DNA from: Favolaschia claudopus
Lineage: Eukaryota > Basidiomycota > Agaricomycetes > Agaricales > Mycenaceae
Direction: 5' to 3'
Assembly (NCBI GenBank): GCA_037176885.1
Contig: JAWWNJ010000037.1
Span: forward strand, 1,426,001 to 1,490,000
Length of the DNA: 64,000 nucleotides
Positions 1 through 11,678 of the stretch are shown piece by piece. Under the pieces are notes generated by a model. That model saw nothing but the letters and a program-made list of their open reading frames with translations, ran no database searches and was not told the DNA's origin. Position 1 is the first letter of the stretch; each line of letters starts with the position of its first letter. The position numbers and the translations under genes were made by a program.

Positions 1-185
1 GCCGCCCCAACTCTTGTCTCTGCCTCGCTTATCACCGTCATCTCGCAAACTGTCGAATCCTGTCGCCTTGGGATCGTCTCGAGATGAGTCGAGCCATCTC
101 GGAAGGATTCAGATTAACGACGGCTTGTTCACGACAAGATAAAATCCATATTATACACGCTAACCAACAACGCAGTGATAGGACA

Positions 186-953
186 CTATAAAACTCGAAT
201 ACGTGCTCTATACGCTCTTTGGCCGCACGCATTACACAAACAAATGTTCGTCTCAGGATGCCGCCGCCACTGGGATGTTTTCTCCTTCCCGCATTCGCCG
301 CACTTCCGCGCACGCTGGGATGTATCCCTTTGTCGACTCGAACGATTGTTATGGCGATGAACAGCATAGGATCTCAGAATTCCCTCGTCAAGATGCCCGC
401 GAGCGACCATGAAGAAAATAAAGGTGCGTAGCTCAATGCCTTCCTGACCGATTGATTCCATGAAACGCGCGCAAAACTCTTCGTAGCGGACATTCGTAGT
501 GCCACGAGGGTCTTCGGCGTCGACGGGAAGAGTGATTAAGCTTGTGTTTGCCCCAGACAAACTGGCTGGAAGCTGGAGCTCTCCGCCGTCGATTTCAGCA
601 CCGAAGACCGAGCCCCCAGGTTGCAACGGTGCCATCGAATGTCCCGGAATCAATCTCTCCGTAAAAAGCTCCGGTGTTGACTGAAGACTCGACCTCGACC
701 CCGAAACAAGAGAGCTGAGAGCGCTGCGACTGTCGAAAGAATCGATGAAGGAGAGGGAAGGGAAGCTAGAATTACGGGGATTGGTACGAGGATCAAGATC
801 GTGAAAAACGAAATAAAACAAAACTGACGCTGTAGTGTCTCGATCTGACGCAGAAGAAGGCTGGGAGACATTGAAATAGAGCATAGAATGATCGAAAGCC
901 TCATTTGCATCCACGCAACTCGCTGCGTTGGAGGCATGATCGATCGCAGGCAT
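186..953 (-). CDS. GATA-type zinc-finger protein, array member 1
   Basis: Predicted nuclear DNA-binding protein; the target is unknown. The finger is C-terminal: CGEC, an 18-residue loop containing QWRRHPET, then CNAC and GQRAYRAR, with the stop five residues later. About 45 residues upstream lies the family module, here EEFCARFMESIGQEGIELRT followed by FIFFMVARGHLDEGILR. The frame is open for 255 codons. An in-frame stretch at 766..828 (63 nt) begins GTCAGT, ends TTCTAG and encodes low-quality sequence, so it is probably an intron, giving about 234 residues. This is the first of seven minus-strand members in the left third of the window. The finger has Gln where classical GATA factors have Leu or Glu before WR, and CNACGQ instead of CNACGL. 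Confidence is high for the family and moderate for the start and intron. Confidence 0.85.
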   Translation of the reverse strand: MPAIDHASNAASCVDANEAFDHSMLYFNVSQPSSASDRDTTASVLFYFVFHDLDPRTNPRNSSFPSLSFIDSFDSRSALSSLVSGSRSSLQSTPELFTERLIPGHSMAPLQPGGSVFGAEIDGGELQLPASLSGANTSLITLPVDAEDPRGTTNVRYEEFCARFMESIGQEGIELRTFIFFMVARGHLDEGILRSYAVHRHNNRSSRQRDTSQRARKCGECGKEKTSQWRRHPETNICLCNACGQRAYRARIRVL

Positions 954-1410
954 AGTAATTTAAAATGTGTTTGTGTTCGATGCGACTGCGGTAAGAGTAA
1001 AAATCAAATTCTAAGACCTTCTAAGACCAAATGTCAATACCCGTGAACGAACGACATGTATCACCCGTGTTCTGCTCTGTAATATCCCATTGAGAGTCTT
1101 GCCATAGTGACGGGTTGTTGGCAGGCTTGAGTCTGCGATGAGCCTCTCATTCCGACTGAGAGTATGGATAAATCTCACCATTGGAGTGTTCGTCTGGAGG
1201 CGGCGTCAAAGGTATTATCAACCAACTGCGTCTTGCGTGCGTTGCGGATTTGACAATTAAGATGGTTGGTTCGACGATGTATCGCATGCGGAGTCCGTGA
1301 CCAGAGATACTACTGCAGAGACGAGGAGGGGATTGTTACCACAAGCTCGCTCAAAGCTTGTTGCCCGGTTTGCATTTTTATATGAGGCCCTTCAATTGCA
1401 TGTCAAAATT

Positions 1411-1935
1411 AGGAAATATCATGAAGCCCGCGCACGGCCCTGCCGTTCGAGATTGTCTGGGAACTTTTGACAGACAAAGCGAGATTTGGCTCTCTTGCCT
1501 TCAGCGAGAAGAGTGTATTGAATACATGGAGTGGGTTACTTATGAACGAGGACTCGTTGCCGGATAATTGGACTTTCACAAGGGGGGTTTTAGTGGGTAT
1601 ACGGCCCAAGAAATCTGGAATCGGATAGATTCCCATATTGGCTGGAGTCCCACACTGGTATTAATCGTGCGTAAGGCATTTCCTCCCGGACATCTTCCCG
1701 GCATCTTCTGGTCCACAACCAGTAACCAAAGCGGACGACTCGGAATGCTTCTGCAGACTGATAATCGTTTAGGTTCAAAGACCCAACGCTCCAAAAAAAA
1801 AAAAAAAAAGAGATTGTCTGGGAACGGCGTTCATTTTCGGACCGGAATACCCACCTACTGTTACCTACCTCTGGAGGCGTTATATGTCATGATCAGTTTT
1901 TATTAGGAACCCGCACAGCAGATCCGGGGAGGTTT
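1411..1935 (+). repeat. Two-copy repeat R1, interrupted by a retroposon
   Basis: The two ends of this segment (1411..1464 and 1826..1935) match the uninterrupted copy at 5104..5269. Shared landmarks in order are GGAAATATCATGAAGCCC, ATTGTCTGGGAACGGCG, TTCATTTTCGGACCGG and the close GGATCCCGCACAG-like end. The second copy acts as an empty site and shows that 1465..1809 was inserted. No coding capacity is convincing. Confidence 0.75.
1449..1825 (+). mobile_element. Poly(A)-tailed retroposon with 16-bp target-site duplication
   Basis: An insert of 345 bp (1465..1809) ends in 17 A residues (1793..1809). It is flanked by the identical 16-mer GAGATTGTCTGGGAAC at 1449..1464 and 1810..1825. This is the signature of target-primed reverse transcription by LINE machinery. 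The body has no long reading frame and no A/B-box promoter that I recognise, so it may be a SINE-like element, a 5'-truncated LINE end or a retroposed transcript. The paralogous empty site near 5155 supports the boundaries. Confidence 0.8.
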
Positions 1936-4029
1936 ATCCCCGAGGTTAACGTTGTATGATGTCAGATGAACGACCGACACCCGTGGCGACTACTGAAAAG
2001 CCCGGAAAAAGGTATGCCGACGCTCAAGGAAGATGTTTGAGCCTTGAGGATGTCTCAGTCTCCGATAAGCAAGCTTTCCATGTCTGAGATGATTCCTGGC
2101 AGTGTGTAGCTGGATACCATACTGACGTTGAGGTCACCGGCGGGCACTCAATTGGAAGAGCCCGGAATCCTTTCGTAAACTAGACGGAAGTCGGTCAACA
2201 GATCGAATCCTTTGACTGTCGCCGAAACTTGAGAAGAAGAAAACAACTTTGCAGCTCATAATTCCGCACTTCTTGATTATTGAGGACAAAATTGCAAACC
2301 AGACCAGTCACAGCGAAGTTCAAGACCAATGATGAATGGGGTAAGACGGTCAGAATTTAAGACAAGTCCCGTCAGATACTGCGGTCTTCCGCAGATAGGT
2401 CATAGACGTGCGAGGATCAGGAACACGGCTAATTCATTGGTTGTCGGTGATTTGCGTAGCATTGCTTTGCTTCGCTGTTAGAGTAGAAAAGGAGTTGACC
2501 ATTAGGTCCTTACTTATTCGTTGCGAAGTGCAAGGTTGTTCAGTTCATAATTGCACATTACCGGTAGGAATAGCATAGGTGAACCACCGACAGGCGGTCG
2601 AGACGGTGGGGGGAGTGGGGACTCTGGGGAGGGATTGGGGAGAGAAGAAGACAAGAAGAAGACAGTGGACACAGCAGTTGTCATATCCGGCTATCTACCG
2701 GCTACTCTTCATTCGCCGTCCTCGGCGTGTCCCCAGATGTCGCCGGATATCTTGAATTCATGCCGCGGCGAATAGAACCTGTCAACATAAATTAGATCTT
2801 CAAGACGCAGGAATGAATCCCTGTTTGGTTGACCAGAGCCTGAGGTTATGGATTGGGCCACAGTGGCGGTGATTCCTCAGTACTAGCCCATCGTCTCCCG
2901 AGATACAGAGGAAGAGCCAAGTACCTGTAGTCGTGTTCGGGGAGCAACATGAGACGGCAGATAGTTGAGTGGGATTAGGTCACGGTGATTGTGAATAAGC
3001 TGTACGCCGAATGCCGCCAGAAAGTAAGCAAGGAAAACTGTGTGCAGAAACCGAGGGCTTCGTCGACGAGGAATAGATCGCTGGAGTTGATGCCCCAGTC
3101 AAATCATCGCCAGTGATTAACCATAGCTCAATGGTTCTAGTTCAAGGATTGATTCAGGTTCCGCTTTTGAACTTTGAAGGCTTTTCTTTTTCTTTTTTGC
3201 TTTGGAATTTTTTGAATGTTTACTGAGGCGGGATGAGCAGAAAGGAGATTCAACAGCCGCCAAGATATAGGTTATAGTAGGTCAAACTATGCACTGGCAG
3301 TGCGCGTTGAGTCGTCGACGATGAGGGTAAGAAGCAAGGAGTATCATTCCGACATTGCTTTGGCATTCGGGTGATTGCCAAACACTCGCATCTTGCTATT
3401 TAGACTCCCGCAACCACGGGCCATCGACATCAGCACTCTCCCGAAGCCCCGACCCGCGTAATGGCTAGTCTCTTGGAAACAGACGGAACAACACAAGAGT
3501 CCTCGTACCTGCGGTGTGTTGTGGTCTGTCAACACCCTTTGATCGCCGGTTGGAGGGTCAGCTTATTACCTAATCATCAAAACACGACACGTCGATGAAG
3601 CTCATAGCGCGCGTCATTTAAAATTTTAGACCACCCACCATAATCTTGACCTTTGCCTCATTGACCTACGCGCTTGAACGGACGAAAAAGGTAGAGAAAC
3701 GGCCGACATCAAAATTGGTTCGGTTAATGCCGGTTGGCTGCAAACCAGCGCAAAGGTTGAGTTTAGCACACTCCTCAGCCAAAATTGAGAATTCTAAATT
3801 AACAGGGGTGCTAATATAGCTTACCCAGACTATATCCCATAGAGAATTAAGGCAGAATCGATGCTGCCGCTTGAATATAGCGGAAATGGCGTGTGGGAAA
3901 CTCTTTCCATTTCGAAATGTTTACATAATAACCCGACCCTCCTGACAGCTGTCGCGCGGTAAACTACAGACTACGTAATGGCTCTCTCCGCTGGCAGTGA
4001 CATCACGACAGGAGGACGCTCGAGCTCGT
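1936..4029. other. Stretch without a recognisable gene
   Basis: About 2.1 kb in which I found no conserved reading frame on either strand. The ORFs present are short and biased like shadows. It contains pyrimidine runs near 3185..3215, but no tandem array, tRNA or terminal repeat that I could identify. Confidence 0.5.
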
Positions 4030-5060
4030 CTTGCCGTCGCTCGACATTCTTCGTTCTCGGCGCGCCGCTGAGACGTTCCTTGGACGTTCCACATCGCTAT
4101 GAGTCAATGCCAATTCTTCAAGCTCCCATTACTAGTTCCTCGCGCTGAGTCCTCCATATCGGCGCTCACCTCGGCCACCGCTCCCAGGGGAATAGGCGCT
4201 TGCTTTGCCGCCTACATCTCGCAAGAGTTTGGGTGGCAATTGGTGCTTGCGCCACGTCACCGCCAGCCAACCGCCAGCAGATGCATCCTGTTCACACTGC
4301 TTCCGTTCATCACCCTTGAAATCGATATTGCATCTGTTCTCTGTCCACCCTTCACGACATCCACCCGCCCCGCTTGCAGCAGTGCTTTCTTCTTCGTTCT
4401 GCGGGTATGCGGTCCTGACTGTACATATGTGAGCAAGAATGGGATGCCGAGTCGATATTGACGTTGGCTCGCAGTAGCTTATGGCTCATCATGCTTGGTG
4501 ACTGCGCTGCGGTCACCTTCGCCCACTTTGGCGAACGCTTCGTTGAGTGCGTTCGGACGGGAGTGGTCGATGTAAGACGATAGATCAGTGCGGGATATGC
4601 CGCGAGGTATGGGTGTGGGGCAGAGTGCGTGAGGTGAAGGATGAATTGTGACGTCGTGGAGGCGGGGTCTGAGGACCGGGAGCCTGGTGGCAGCCGTTTG
4701 GGAACGTTAAGTGGTTTGGGCTCTCGCGGTGAGTCTTCGTGCGCCTGATCCACTCTTGCCGTATTTGCTGACTCGTACCTTTCTGTTTCAGGCTCTTCGC
4801 TATCCATCTCTACCCGTCTAGTAGGATTTGCTGAGGCGTTGATGATGTCGTTGTCGTATTTGTATTCAGGTGTCATCGCTACCTATATCGCCCTCTCTTG
4901 TCTCGTCGAAATCGTTCTCGCAGTATTTGCCGCCAAGCTTGTCGTGTGCGGTGGAGTCCATACACGCACACGGATCTGCGGATCTCAGATGCTCGCCCAT
5001 GGATCGGAGCTCATGTCTCCGTCTCGGTGTGTCCTCGTTCGTCTCCCCTCGTCGTTAACA
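4030..5060 (+). repeat. Decayed dispersed repeat, copy A
   Basis: Member of a repeat family of about 1 kb also present near 7430, 10130, 19960 and 47060. Ordered landmarks are TTCGTTCTCGGCGC, GCGCCACGTCACCGCC, TTCGTTCTGCGGGTATGCGG and GACGTTGGCTCG. An intron-like piece follows, beginning GTGAGTCTTCGTGCGCCTGA after CTCTCGCG and ending TTTCAG before GCTCTTCGCTATCC. Then come GCTGAGGCGTTGATGATGTC and GAGCTCATGTCTCCGTCTC. Overlapping ORFs on both strands are not conserved between copies, so I treat it as non-coding or decayed. Confidence 0.6.
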
Positions 5061-5103
5061 TCCCTAATCTAATCGATAACGTATCACCGCAGGTCGCTCG
5101 CGG

Positions 5104-5269
5104 AGGAAATATCATGAAGCCCGCGCACAGCTCGTCCCGCGCCCCGTTCAACATTGTCTGGGAACGGCGTTCATTTTCGGACCGGGCGTGCGACAATACC
5201 TACCTTTCTCTGAAGGTGTCATATCGGTCCCTGAGTAGGATCCCGCACAGCGGATTCGGGGAGGATTAG
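5104..5269 (+). repeat. Repeat R2, uninterrupted partner of R1
   Basis: A segment of about 166 bp directly downstream of repeat copy A. It matches both halves of R1 (1411..1464 and 1826..1935) without the retroposon. It begins GGAAATATCATGAAGCCC and ends near CGGATTCGGGGAGGATTA. No terminal inverted repeat is evident. Confidence 0.7.
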
Positions 5270-6087
5270 CGAATTCTGCACGCTGAAGGCCGGAGGATGG
5301 GAAAACATGTTGACAGATGCTGCATTTTAATCGTGACTTCCGACACAGGAACGCCCATGGACGACGGCGGGACCAAAAAGTCGAGCGATGACTATGTTGC
5401 CTCACTCTCTTATAAGCACTGGTGGATAAGTTCAAAACAACGAGACATTAAGCGAGACATTAGCGATTGGACATGCCTCGAACGTTGAACAGCCGAGGTG
5501 CGTTGTTTTGTGGTTTGCATGTCAATATCATTCCCGGTTAATCTCTCGTAGACACACACTCTAGAAAATCCAGCTCGGTACCCTCGCTATATAGGTAATG
5601 CCCGGTGGCGTAGCCGGGTATCATGCTGGCCACAACGAAGAAGGGCTGACTCAAGTTTCCAAGTTCAAGACGGACCGGCCGCCTGATACTATCCATCTAG
5701 TCATTCTATCCCGCGCTTCCAATCCCTTATTTACGTTGACAGGTTAGTCTACTTAGCGTTCTGTCAGTTGGCGGCGGCCTGGATTCAAGATCGCCGCGAC
5801 TCATTAGTCCATTCGGGGACCTGCCTGTAGGTGTATATGGGAGGAACATAGTCGGGACGCAGCGTGGTCAATTCGACTGGAATTTTAGGTACGCACTAGC
5901 GACGACTTGCGTTCTCTAGATTTCCAAAGTATCCAAATTAATAATTTTCAATCGTAGTAGTAATGTGCCCCGTGACACCTTCAAGAAGGGTTGAACGCTA
6001 CCTCTCAATATAGTAATCGATCGAAAACAATCTCGACGTCAACAAAAATATCTAATAAGTTCTAATTTCGATTCAAATCGGAAACGA
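5270..6087. other. Intergenic stretch, nothing recognised
   Basis: About 0.8 kb between repeat R2 and the end of GATA gene 2. No conserved ORF, RNA gene or repeat identified. It becomes AT-rich towards 6087, as expected for a gene end. Confidence 0.45.
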
Positions 6088-6948
6088 TTATCGAGAATTC
6101 TGTGCTCGATAAGCCTTCTGGCCGCAAGAGTTACACAGGACCACTCCAGTTTGCGGATGCTTTCGCCATTGAGGTGTTTCCTCTGTCCCGCATTGGATGC
6201 ATACACGCCCTTTGCGCGGAATAACGCGGCGACGGCGGCGATTGGAAACTAGGGAGTTCATACCCTTGCAACGGGATAAAATTTCCCGGAGGCGAGAAGC
6301 GTCGAGACGCCCTGAGGTGACCATGGAGTCGATTATGGTATGTAGGTCAATGTTTTGGTCCGATATGGTTTGGATTAAATGCGTGCAGAAGGCTTGGTGG
6401 CGGGCATCTGGTGCGCTGCCATCGCCGACGCGGGGGATGGTCATCGGCGGTGGGGAGCCGGAAGAGAATCCCACATTGATGGGATGGTGGGGATCCAGCG
6501 GGTCACCTACAAAATTAGAGTTGCCGGCAGCACCGAGTGTGCGAAGATTGCCGTTGTGTGTCGGATTGTACGTTGAGGCCGGATATCGGGACGATGTGGT
6601 AGTCCCGCCATGAGACGATGAAACAATGAAATCGGAGTTCGAAACGAGCGGCGAGTGATATTGGATGCCCCGGCCCACCAACGGGTCGAATGAGGAATAA
6701 GATTCTTGGAGACCCCTGGTTCACGAGATGAGAAATGAAGGTCTATGGATGGGATACAACACGCACGGCGTGGTTTGTGGGCTTTGTGGTAGATGAAAAG
6801 TATTCGACGCGTAGCACGCATCGACATGTTGAGATGAACGCGTAGGAACATCTTCCGGACTTGATTCGGGAATCCTTCGTCCGTTGGAGAGCGCAGCGAA
6901 TTCTGTCTGCTGAACTTCGTTGATATTGTGGTGTTGAAAGTGCTGCAT
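6088..6948 (-). CDS. GATA-type zinc-finger protein, array member 2
   Basis: Two-exon model: exon 1 6767..6948 and exon 2 6088..6715, with an intron of 51 nt (6716..6766) from GTGCGT to CCAG, phase 2. Exon 2 carries the family module (AFCTHLIQTISDQNIDLHTI through SGRLDASRLREILSR), a basic run RRRRR and the C-terminal finger CIQC-X18-CNSC with QWRKHPQT, then GQKAYRAQ. The closest relative in the window is member 5 (14929..15844), with the same intron position and shared motifs such as FDP, NSNFVGD and IPRVG. The start is uncertain. I chose the ATG at 6948 because the region aligned to member 5's ATG has lost the start codon, while upstream sequence resembles untranslated leader. Confidence 0.8.
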
Positions 6949-7429
6949 CGGGAAGCAGGTGGATTGACGTTGGGATACAATGCCAGTGCCATCCAGCTTG
7001 AGGACAGTGAAGAAGTACAGAGCAAAATAGTCACCGTTAAATACAGCCAGCGGGCCGAGATAGAATAAAACAGAGCTTGAATGGACCATCACTCTAACAG
7101 CCGTCGTGTTCGTGAAAATTACCTTTCGGAGAAACACTCCGCACAAAATTACTATAAAAGAAAGGATCATCAGTCACATTTATCACAGCCTTCAAGCACC
7201 GTTCACGTTGCATCCACGTTCACGTTCACGACGTACAGAAGTAGGAAGCGTTCGTTGTCAACGCCTACTTACTTAAATAGCGAGGGATCGTCAGTGCTCT
7301 CCTTAAATAGCCCCCGCCTCGTTTCGGTTCGATCGCTATGACTGCAAATTCAAAAGCAGTCCGGCGCAAAGGACCGGCTTCCGAGTTAATGACTGCCAAT
7401 GGGCACAATCATCGATAGGTTATCATGTG

Positions 7430-8100
7430 ACCGTGTTCCTTACGTCATCCGCCCTCGCGCCCGGCCACGTCACCACCGCATGCGCCCACTCTCTCCTTTC
7501 ACCCTTCCACGACACTCACTCGCCCGCCTGTCGGACAGCAAGTCTTTCGTCTTGATCCTGCGGGTATGCGGCGCAAAGGTCTATGTGAGGTCATGGGGCC
7601 AGGACCGGGATGTGGACCGATGAATGGGCATGGGGTAGAGTGCGCGACGTGGAGTGGATGGATTGTGACGAGGTGGAGGCGGAGAATGGGGAGCCAGGTG
7701 GGAGGCGTCGATGAACGTGGATGGGAAACGTCTTGCCTCCCGCGGTGATTATTCTTGTGCCTAATTCACTCTTGCTGCATCGTCTGAGTCGTACCTCTAT
7801 GTTTCAGACATCGATCTCATACCCGTCCGGTAGGATTTGCTGAGGCGTTGACAATGTCATTGTTGTACTTGTACTTACTTACTCAGTCGGGACGGTCCCG
7901 TCCCCACCTGCCACCGTCTCGTTTCCCGTCCCGTTCAAATTCCATCCGCCTTCCCCGCCAAGGTTGGTCGTCCGTGGTAGAGTCGAAGCTCACCAACTCA
8001 CGCCGAATTCACGGGCCCTGACCCTCTGATACTCAACCATGGCTCAGAGCTCATGTCTCCGTCTCAATACGCATTCGATCCTACGTCCTCGCAGACGTTC
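7430..8100 (+). repeat. Decayed dispersed repeat, copy B
   Basis: Shares with copy A the block CCACGACACTCACTCGCCCG, the block TTCGTCTTGATCCTGCGGG and the intron-like segment. Here the 5' end of that segment reads GTGATT instead of GTGAGT, and its 3' end is ATGTTTCAG. It also shares GATTTGCTGAGGCGTTGACA and GAGCTCATGTCTCCGTCTC. No copy-conserved ORF. It lies just upstream of GATA gene 2 relative to that gene's transcription. Confidence 0.6.
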
Positions 8101-8491
8101 TGAATCTGACCATGACAGGGCGTACCTCTGGCACTCCAGAGCTCCACCTGATTAGTAATGCCCACCTAACGAAAGACTGATACCCCCAAAGACCATGGGG
8201 ACACAGCCAAGAAGATAAACAATTTCTCCCCGATTTCCTTCGTTAATATCGCCGGTACCAACACTTCATTTCAAGGCATTCATGCAATTTAATAACTCGC
8301 CTTCAGAGCTCGTAAGCTTTGGATCTCAAGCTCTCAATTCCCATTCGACTCATGTATAACAAGCCTGAATCTAGCCAAGTAAGTCGTCCTTGGGAGCCAA
8401 AACATATATTGATTGCTTGTTCGCAGTTCTATATACCTGTACACGACGAAATCAAATAAGAACAACTTGGCTACAGATCAACTACAGATGA

Positions 8492-9247
8492 TCAACACAT
8501 TCGCGCTCGGTACGCCTTCTGCCCGCAAGAATTACACAGCAAAACTTTCGTCTCGGGATGCCTTCGCCATTGCGCTGTCTCGCTGCCTCCACATTCGAAG
8601 CATCTACGCACTTTCAAGTTTGTGGTGCGGACAAGGCGAGATCCGCCAACGTTTCCATGAGGTAGTAGAATTACTCTGAGGCAAGAGGCGTCGAGATGAC
8701 CCTGCGCGAGCATGGACGCGATGAGGGTGTGGGGGTCGATGTCGGACTGGGACATTATTTGTCTGAGAGACGCGCTGAATTGTGTATAGCGAAGGTCTGT
8801 GGGGGTAGAATTGTCCGCGGTTGGATTGAATAGGACGTCGTTGGAGAGTTGAATAGGTGCTGGGATTAATTCGGGTTCAGCATGGAAATGGATTTTTGAA
8901 GATCGGGGGAGAGGAGGGAAGGGATTTGAAACCTGCGAAGTGGTGAGAAACGAGTACAGGGTGATTAAACAAACGCTAACGCCGTTTGTGTTCATCGAGG
9001 GAGGAGCGGGAGATGCGAAGCCTTCTAAGTAATGGATCAGGGGCGCAAGACCGGCTCGTTCGTCGTATGTTGCTGCGAATCGATGTCTGAAAACCTCAGA
9101 ACTGAAGTAGTCCATTCGCGGAGTGTTGTCCAAAGGCGCAGCTTCGGTATTCGAGGCGTAATTTGCGAGTTGTGCAGGCAAATGGCTTTCTTTTTGGCAC
9201 GGCTCCGATGATGAGATATACGAGGCTTTGTACAATTCAAAGACCAA
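8492..9247 (-). CDS. GATA-type zinc-finger protein, array member 3
   Basis: C-terminal finger CFEC-X18-CNSC with QWRRHPET, followed by GQKAYRARM and the stop. Upstream lies the family module (QFSASLRQIMSQSDIDPHTL through AQGHLDASCLRVIL). An in-frame 48-nt segment at 8933..8980 begins GTTAGC and ends TTCGCAG and is probably an intron. Removing it joins NTNG to VSNPFPPLPRS and gives about 235 residues. The N-terminus is uncertain: ATG at 9247 gives the longest frame, and a later ATG near 9113 is also possible. The finger is nearly the same as that of member 8 at 45 kb (CFECGG, QWRRHPE, CGQKAYRAR), so these two may be sister copies. Function is inferred only from the finger. Confidence 0.82.
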   Translation of the reverse strand: MVFELYKASYISSSEPCQKESHLPAQLANYASNTEAAPLDNTPRMDYFSSEVFRHRFAATYDERAGLAPLIHYLEGFASPAPPSMNTNGVSVCLITLYSFLTTSQVSNPFPPLPRSSKIHFHAEPELIPAPIQLSNDVLFNPTADNSTPTDLRYTQFSASLRQIMSQSDIDPHTLIASMLAQGHLDASCLRVILLPHGNVGGSRLVRTTNLKVRRCFECGGSETAQWRRHPETKVLLCNSCGQKAYRARMC

Positions 9248-9289
9248 CCATTTCCGCGCGAATGAAATGCATCCTCTGTCTCATCAAAG

Positions 9290-10060
9290 TCGGACCGGGA
9301 CGACAAATCGGGGAACGAAAGTAGAGGATCTTGAGACTAGGTACTTTGAGTAAGGTGGCAATGGCATAGCGGGGGCTGCAAACTTCGCTCACCATTGTGG
9401 GTCCACCTTGGAGAGAAAGAGGGGATGCTGAAAACCGGATAGAAGGCAGCAGCTTTAAGTACAGGTGTTAGACGCCGGAACTTTCCGTCCCAGGAGGACG
9501 GGAGGAGGAATCGGATTTGAGTTGGACCGAGGCGATCGGGCCCAGTGGAGGGTGCGCTCAAGCCTCATTCACTGGGCCCGCTCAAGCCTCAGAGGCCGAG
9601 CAACCTCCGCCATTCATGGATCATCGGATTTGTCTGCAACATATATATTCATATCAAGTTTGATAGAGCAGCTCGTCGCTTACTGTTCCCGGAGAGGTGC
9701 GGCTCTCACTTAGACAGCAAGGTGTTTCCTTTTCGAGTGAATTCCTGGGTTGAATAAGTACGATTCCGACGATGTCCGATGTCGGTTCCTTTAGTTTCCT
9801 TTGGTTTGTGTTTTGAATCATAGACGTAGATCGACCCCAGCCAAAGACAGAAGGAGTACAAGCAGAGTCAACACCAACAAGGAAACACGCCGAGGCCGTA
9901 CTTATATGCAGCGGTGGTGGGAGTCGAAGGAAAAGGGTGCGGCACTTGATTGCCGCATTGATCCAAGATCACGATGATTGCCAAACATGCCACGCATATC
10001 TATTGCTCCTTCCCATGATCATCTTCCCCACCCAGCCCTTTCATCTTTTCTTTCCGACCC
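9290..10060 (+). repeat. Segmental duplication SD, copy 1
   Basis: About 770 bp that align with 13040..13830. Landmarks shared in order are GGTGGCAATG, TTCGCTCACCATTGTGGGTC, CACCTTGGAGAGAAAGAGGG, TACAGGTGTTAGACGCCGGA, GATCATCGGATTTGTCTGCA, GACGTAGATCGACSCCAGCC and GATTGCCAAACATGCCACGC. No conserved reading frame. It lies 5' of GATA gene 3, as its partner lies 5' of GATA gene 4, so it probably spread as part of the tandem gene duplication. Confidence 0.75.
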
Positions 10061-10129
10061 AGCGCCCGTCGTTCATAGCGACCCAAGACGAGACTCTCGC
10101 GTACCCCCTGCCGACAAACTCTTGACTCT

Positions 10130-11070
10130 GTCTTTTATCTTGCCGTCGGCCACCTTGCGCCCATCCATCGCCAATTCGTGCAGGCTGGCTCTCGCCCGCA
10201 ACTCTCTTCGTTCTCGGCGCTGCACGTTTCGCTCGGGGCCCCCCATCAATTTATCGCGCTGGGTCCTCCACAGTATCAGCGCTCACCTCCAACCGATAAG
10301 TGATTACGCGTGTGCGTCCATCCTCAATCCGTCTTCGGTGCTTGGGATGCGCCACGTCACTGGAGGCAGATGCCTGTTGTTCCGTCCATCATTAGCGACT
10401 CTCCCTCCATCCCTCTACGACGCCCCTATCCTACCAACAAGTCTTTCGTCTTCGTTCTACGGTTGGGCATGGATGGGGTCGATGTTATCCTCGGCGTTGA
10501 CGTTGGCTCGAAGCCCTAAGGAATCGGTTTCATTGAGTGCGCGCGCTCGGCAGAGGTGGATGTTATGCCAGGGGTCCGGCTGCTGACTGTACGGCGGGGC
10601 TGAGTGGGCGAGATGGGGTAGAGGGATAGTGACGTGGCGGAGGGGTAGACTTTTGTCATGGGAGGGGTGGGTGATTCACGCCGTTTCAAACGTTTGAGTC
10701 TTTGCTTTCGTGGTGAGTTTTCGTGTGCTTTGATTCATTCTTGTCAAATTCCTGTTCTGCCTCGCGCCTAGCTGTTTCAGGCTCCACGCCATCGTTCTCT
10801 TATCCGTTCGGCGGGATTCGCTGCGTCGACGATGTCGTTTCGTGGGCGTTGTCATCCCCTCAGGTCGGTGAAACAAGAGCGAAATCGAACAACCTATCGG
10901 CGCTCTCGTCAAAAGATCCATCTCGCTGCCTTCCTCGTCACACTCGGCATCCAGCGCGGTGCAGTTTCGACAAATCCGCCAGCCCCGACCTTCAGATACT
11001 CGATGAGTGGAATGAGCTCATCGTATCTCCATCTCTGTATTCTTTGTTCCCTCGCGATGGTTGAGTCAAT
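10130..11070 (+). repeat. Decayed dispersed repeat, copy C
   Basis: One of the longest copies. It carries the blocks TTGCCGTCGGCCACC, TTCGTTCTCGGCGCTGCACG, GCGCCACGTCACTGG and GACGTTGGCTCGAAG. The intron-like segment runs from GTGAGTTTTCGTGTGCTTTG to GCTGTTTCAG, and GATTCGCTGCGTCGACGATG follows. Stop codons and frameshifts differ from the other copies, so no protein is supported. Confidence 0.6.
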
Positions 11071-11678
11071 ACCCTGATACACAGTTTTTCAAGCTCGTCA
11101 TGCATCCGGTCAGCACCACGGATCTGCTCTTTTTCCGGGCGGGTACGGGGCGGGGGGTCAGGTTTCGTTGATAAATCAAGCACGCGAAAATAGCTCGACA
11201 CGATGAAGTGCGATTGCTCAGCATCTCCGCTACGGCGCGATCTCGGGCGGCTTGGTCTGTGTACTTCTGAAGGTTTGGACTTATGTCATTGTGCCAATCG
11301 AACATTTACTATTTTGTATCTGATGCTTTGTAGAAAATGAAACCTGAGTAGAACTCATGCTTGCTCAGCCCTCAATTCGCATCAATTCGGGCAAAGTTAT
11401 AAACAAGTTACTGTATATTTCGATGCTCATCCCTCCTACGCAAATCTTCGCCCACGTCGACCCGAACAAGAAACTACGGCAAGATTCTTCGTTTTGCGAG
11501 CCAGCTTGATCATGAAGGTATCTTTCGATGATATGATCAGAGAACAACTTTTATTGACACAGATCCAACGCGACGGTCCTGAAAAGTGAAGAGAGACCTA
11601 TACATGTGCATGCCAGTAAGAAACTATTACGATGCTTCTCATTCTCAAACGTCCCGATTGATTCTATCCAGAGTTGAA
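11071..11678. other. Intergenic stretch, 3' flank of GATA gene 4
   Basis: No gene seen. The part from about 11450 (TTCTTCGTTTTGCG, then a GAACAACTTTTATTGACACA-like block) also aligns with 21550..21740 downstream of GATA gene 7, so the duplication that produced genes 4 and 7 included this 3' flank. Confidence 0.5.

Noticed and set aside
4099..4876. ORFs of 120 and 174 codons on opposite strands
   Set aside because: They fall in repeat copy A; frames and stops differ from copies B, C and E.
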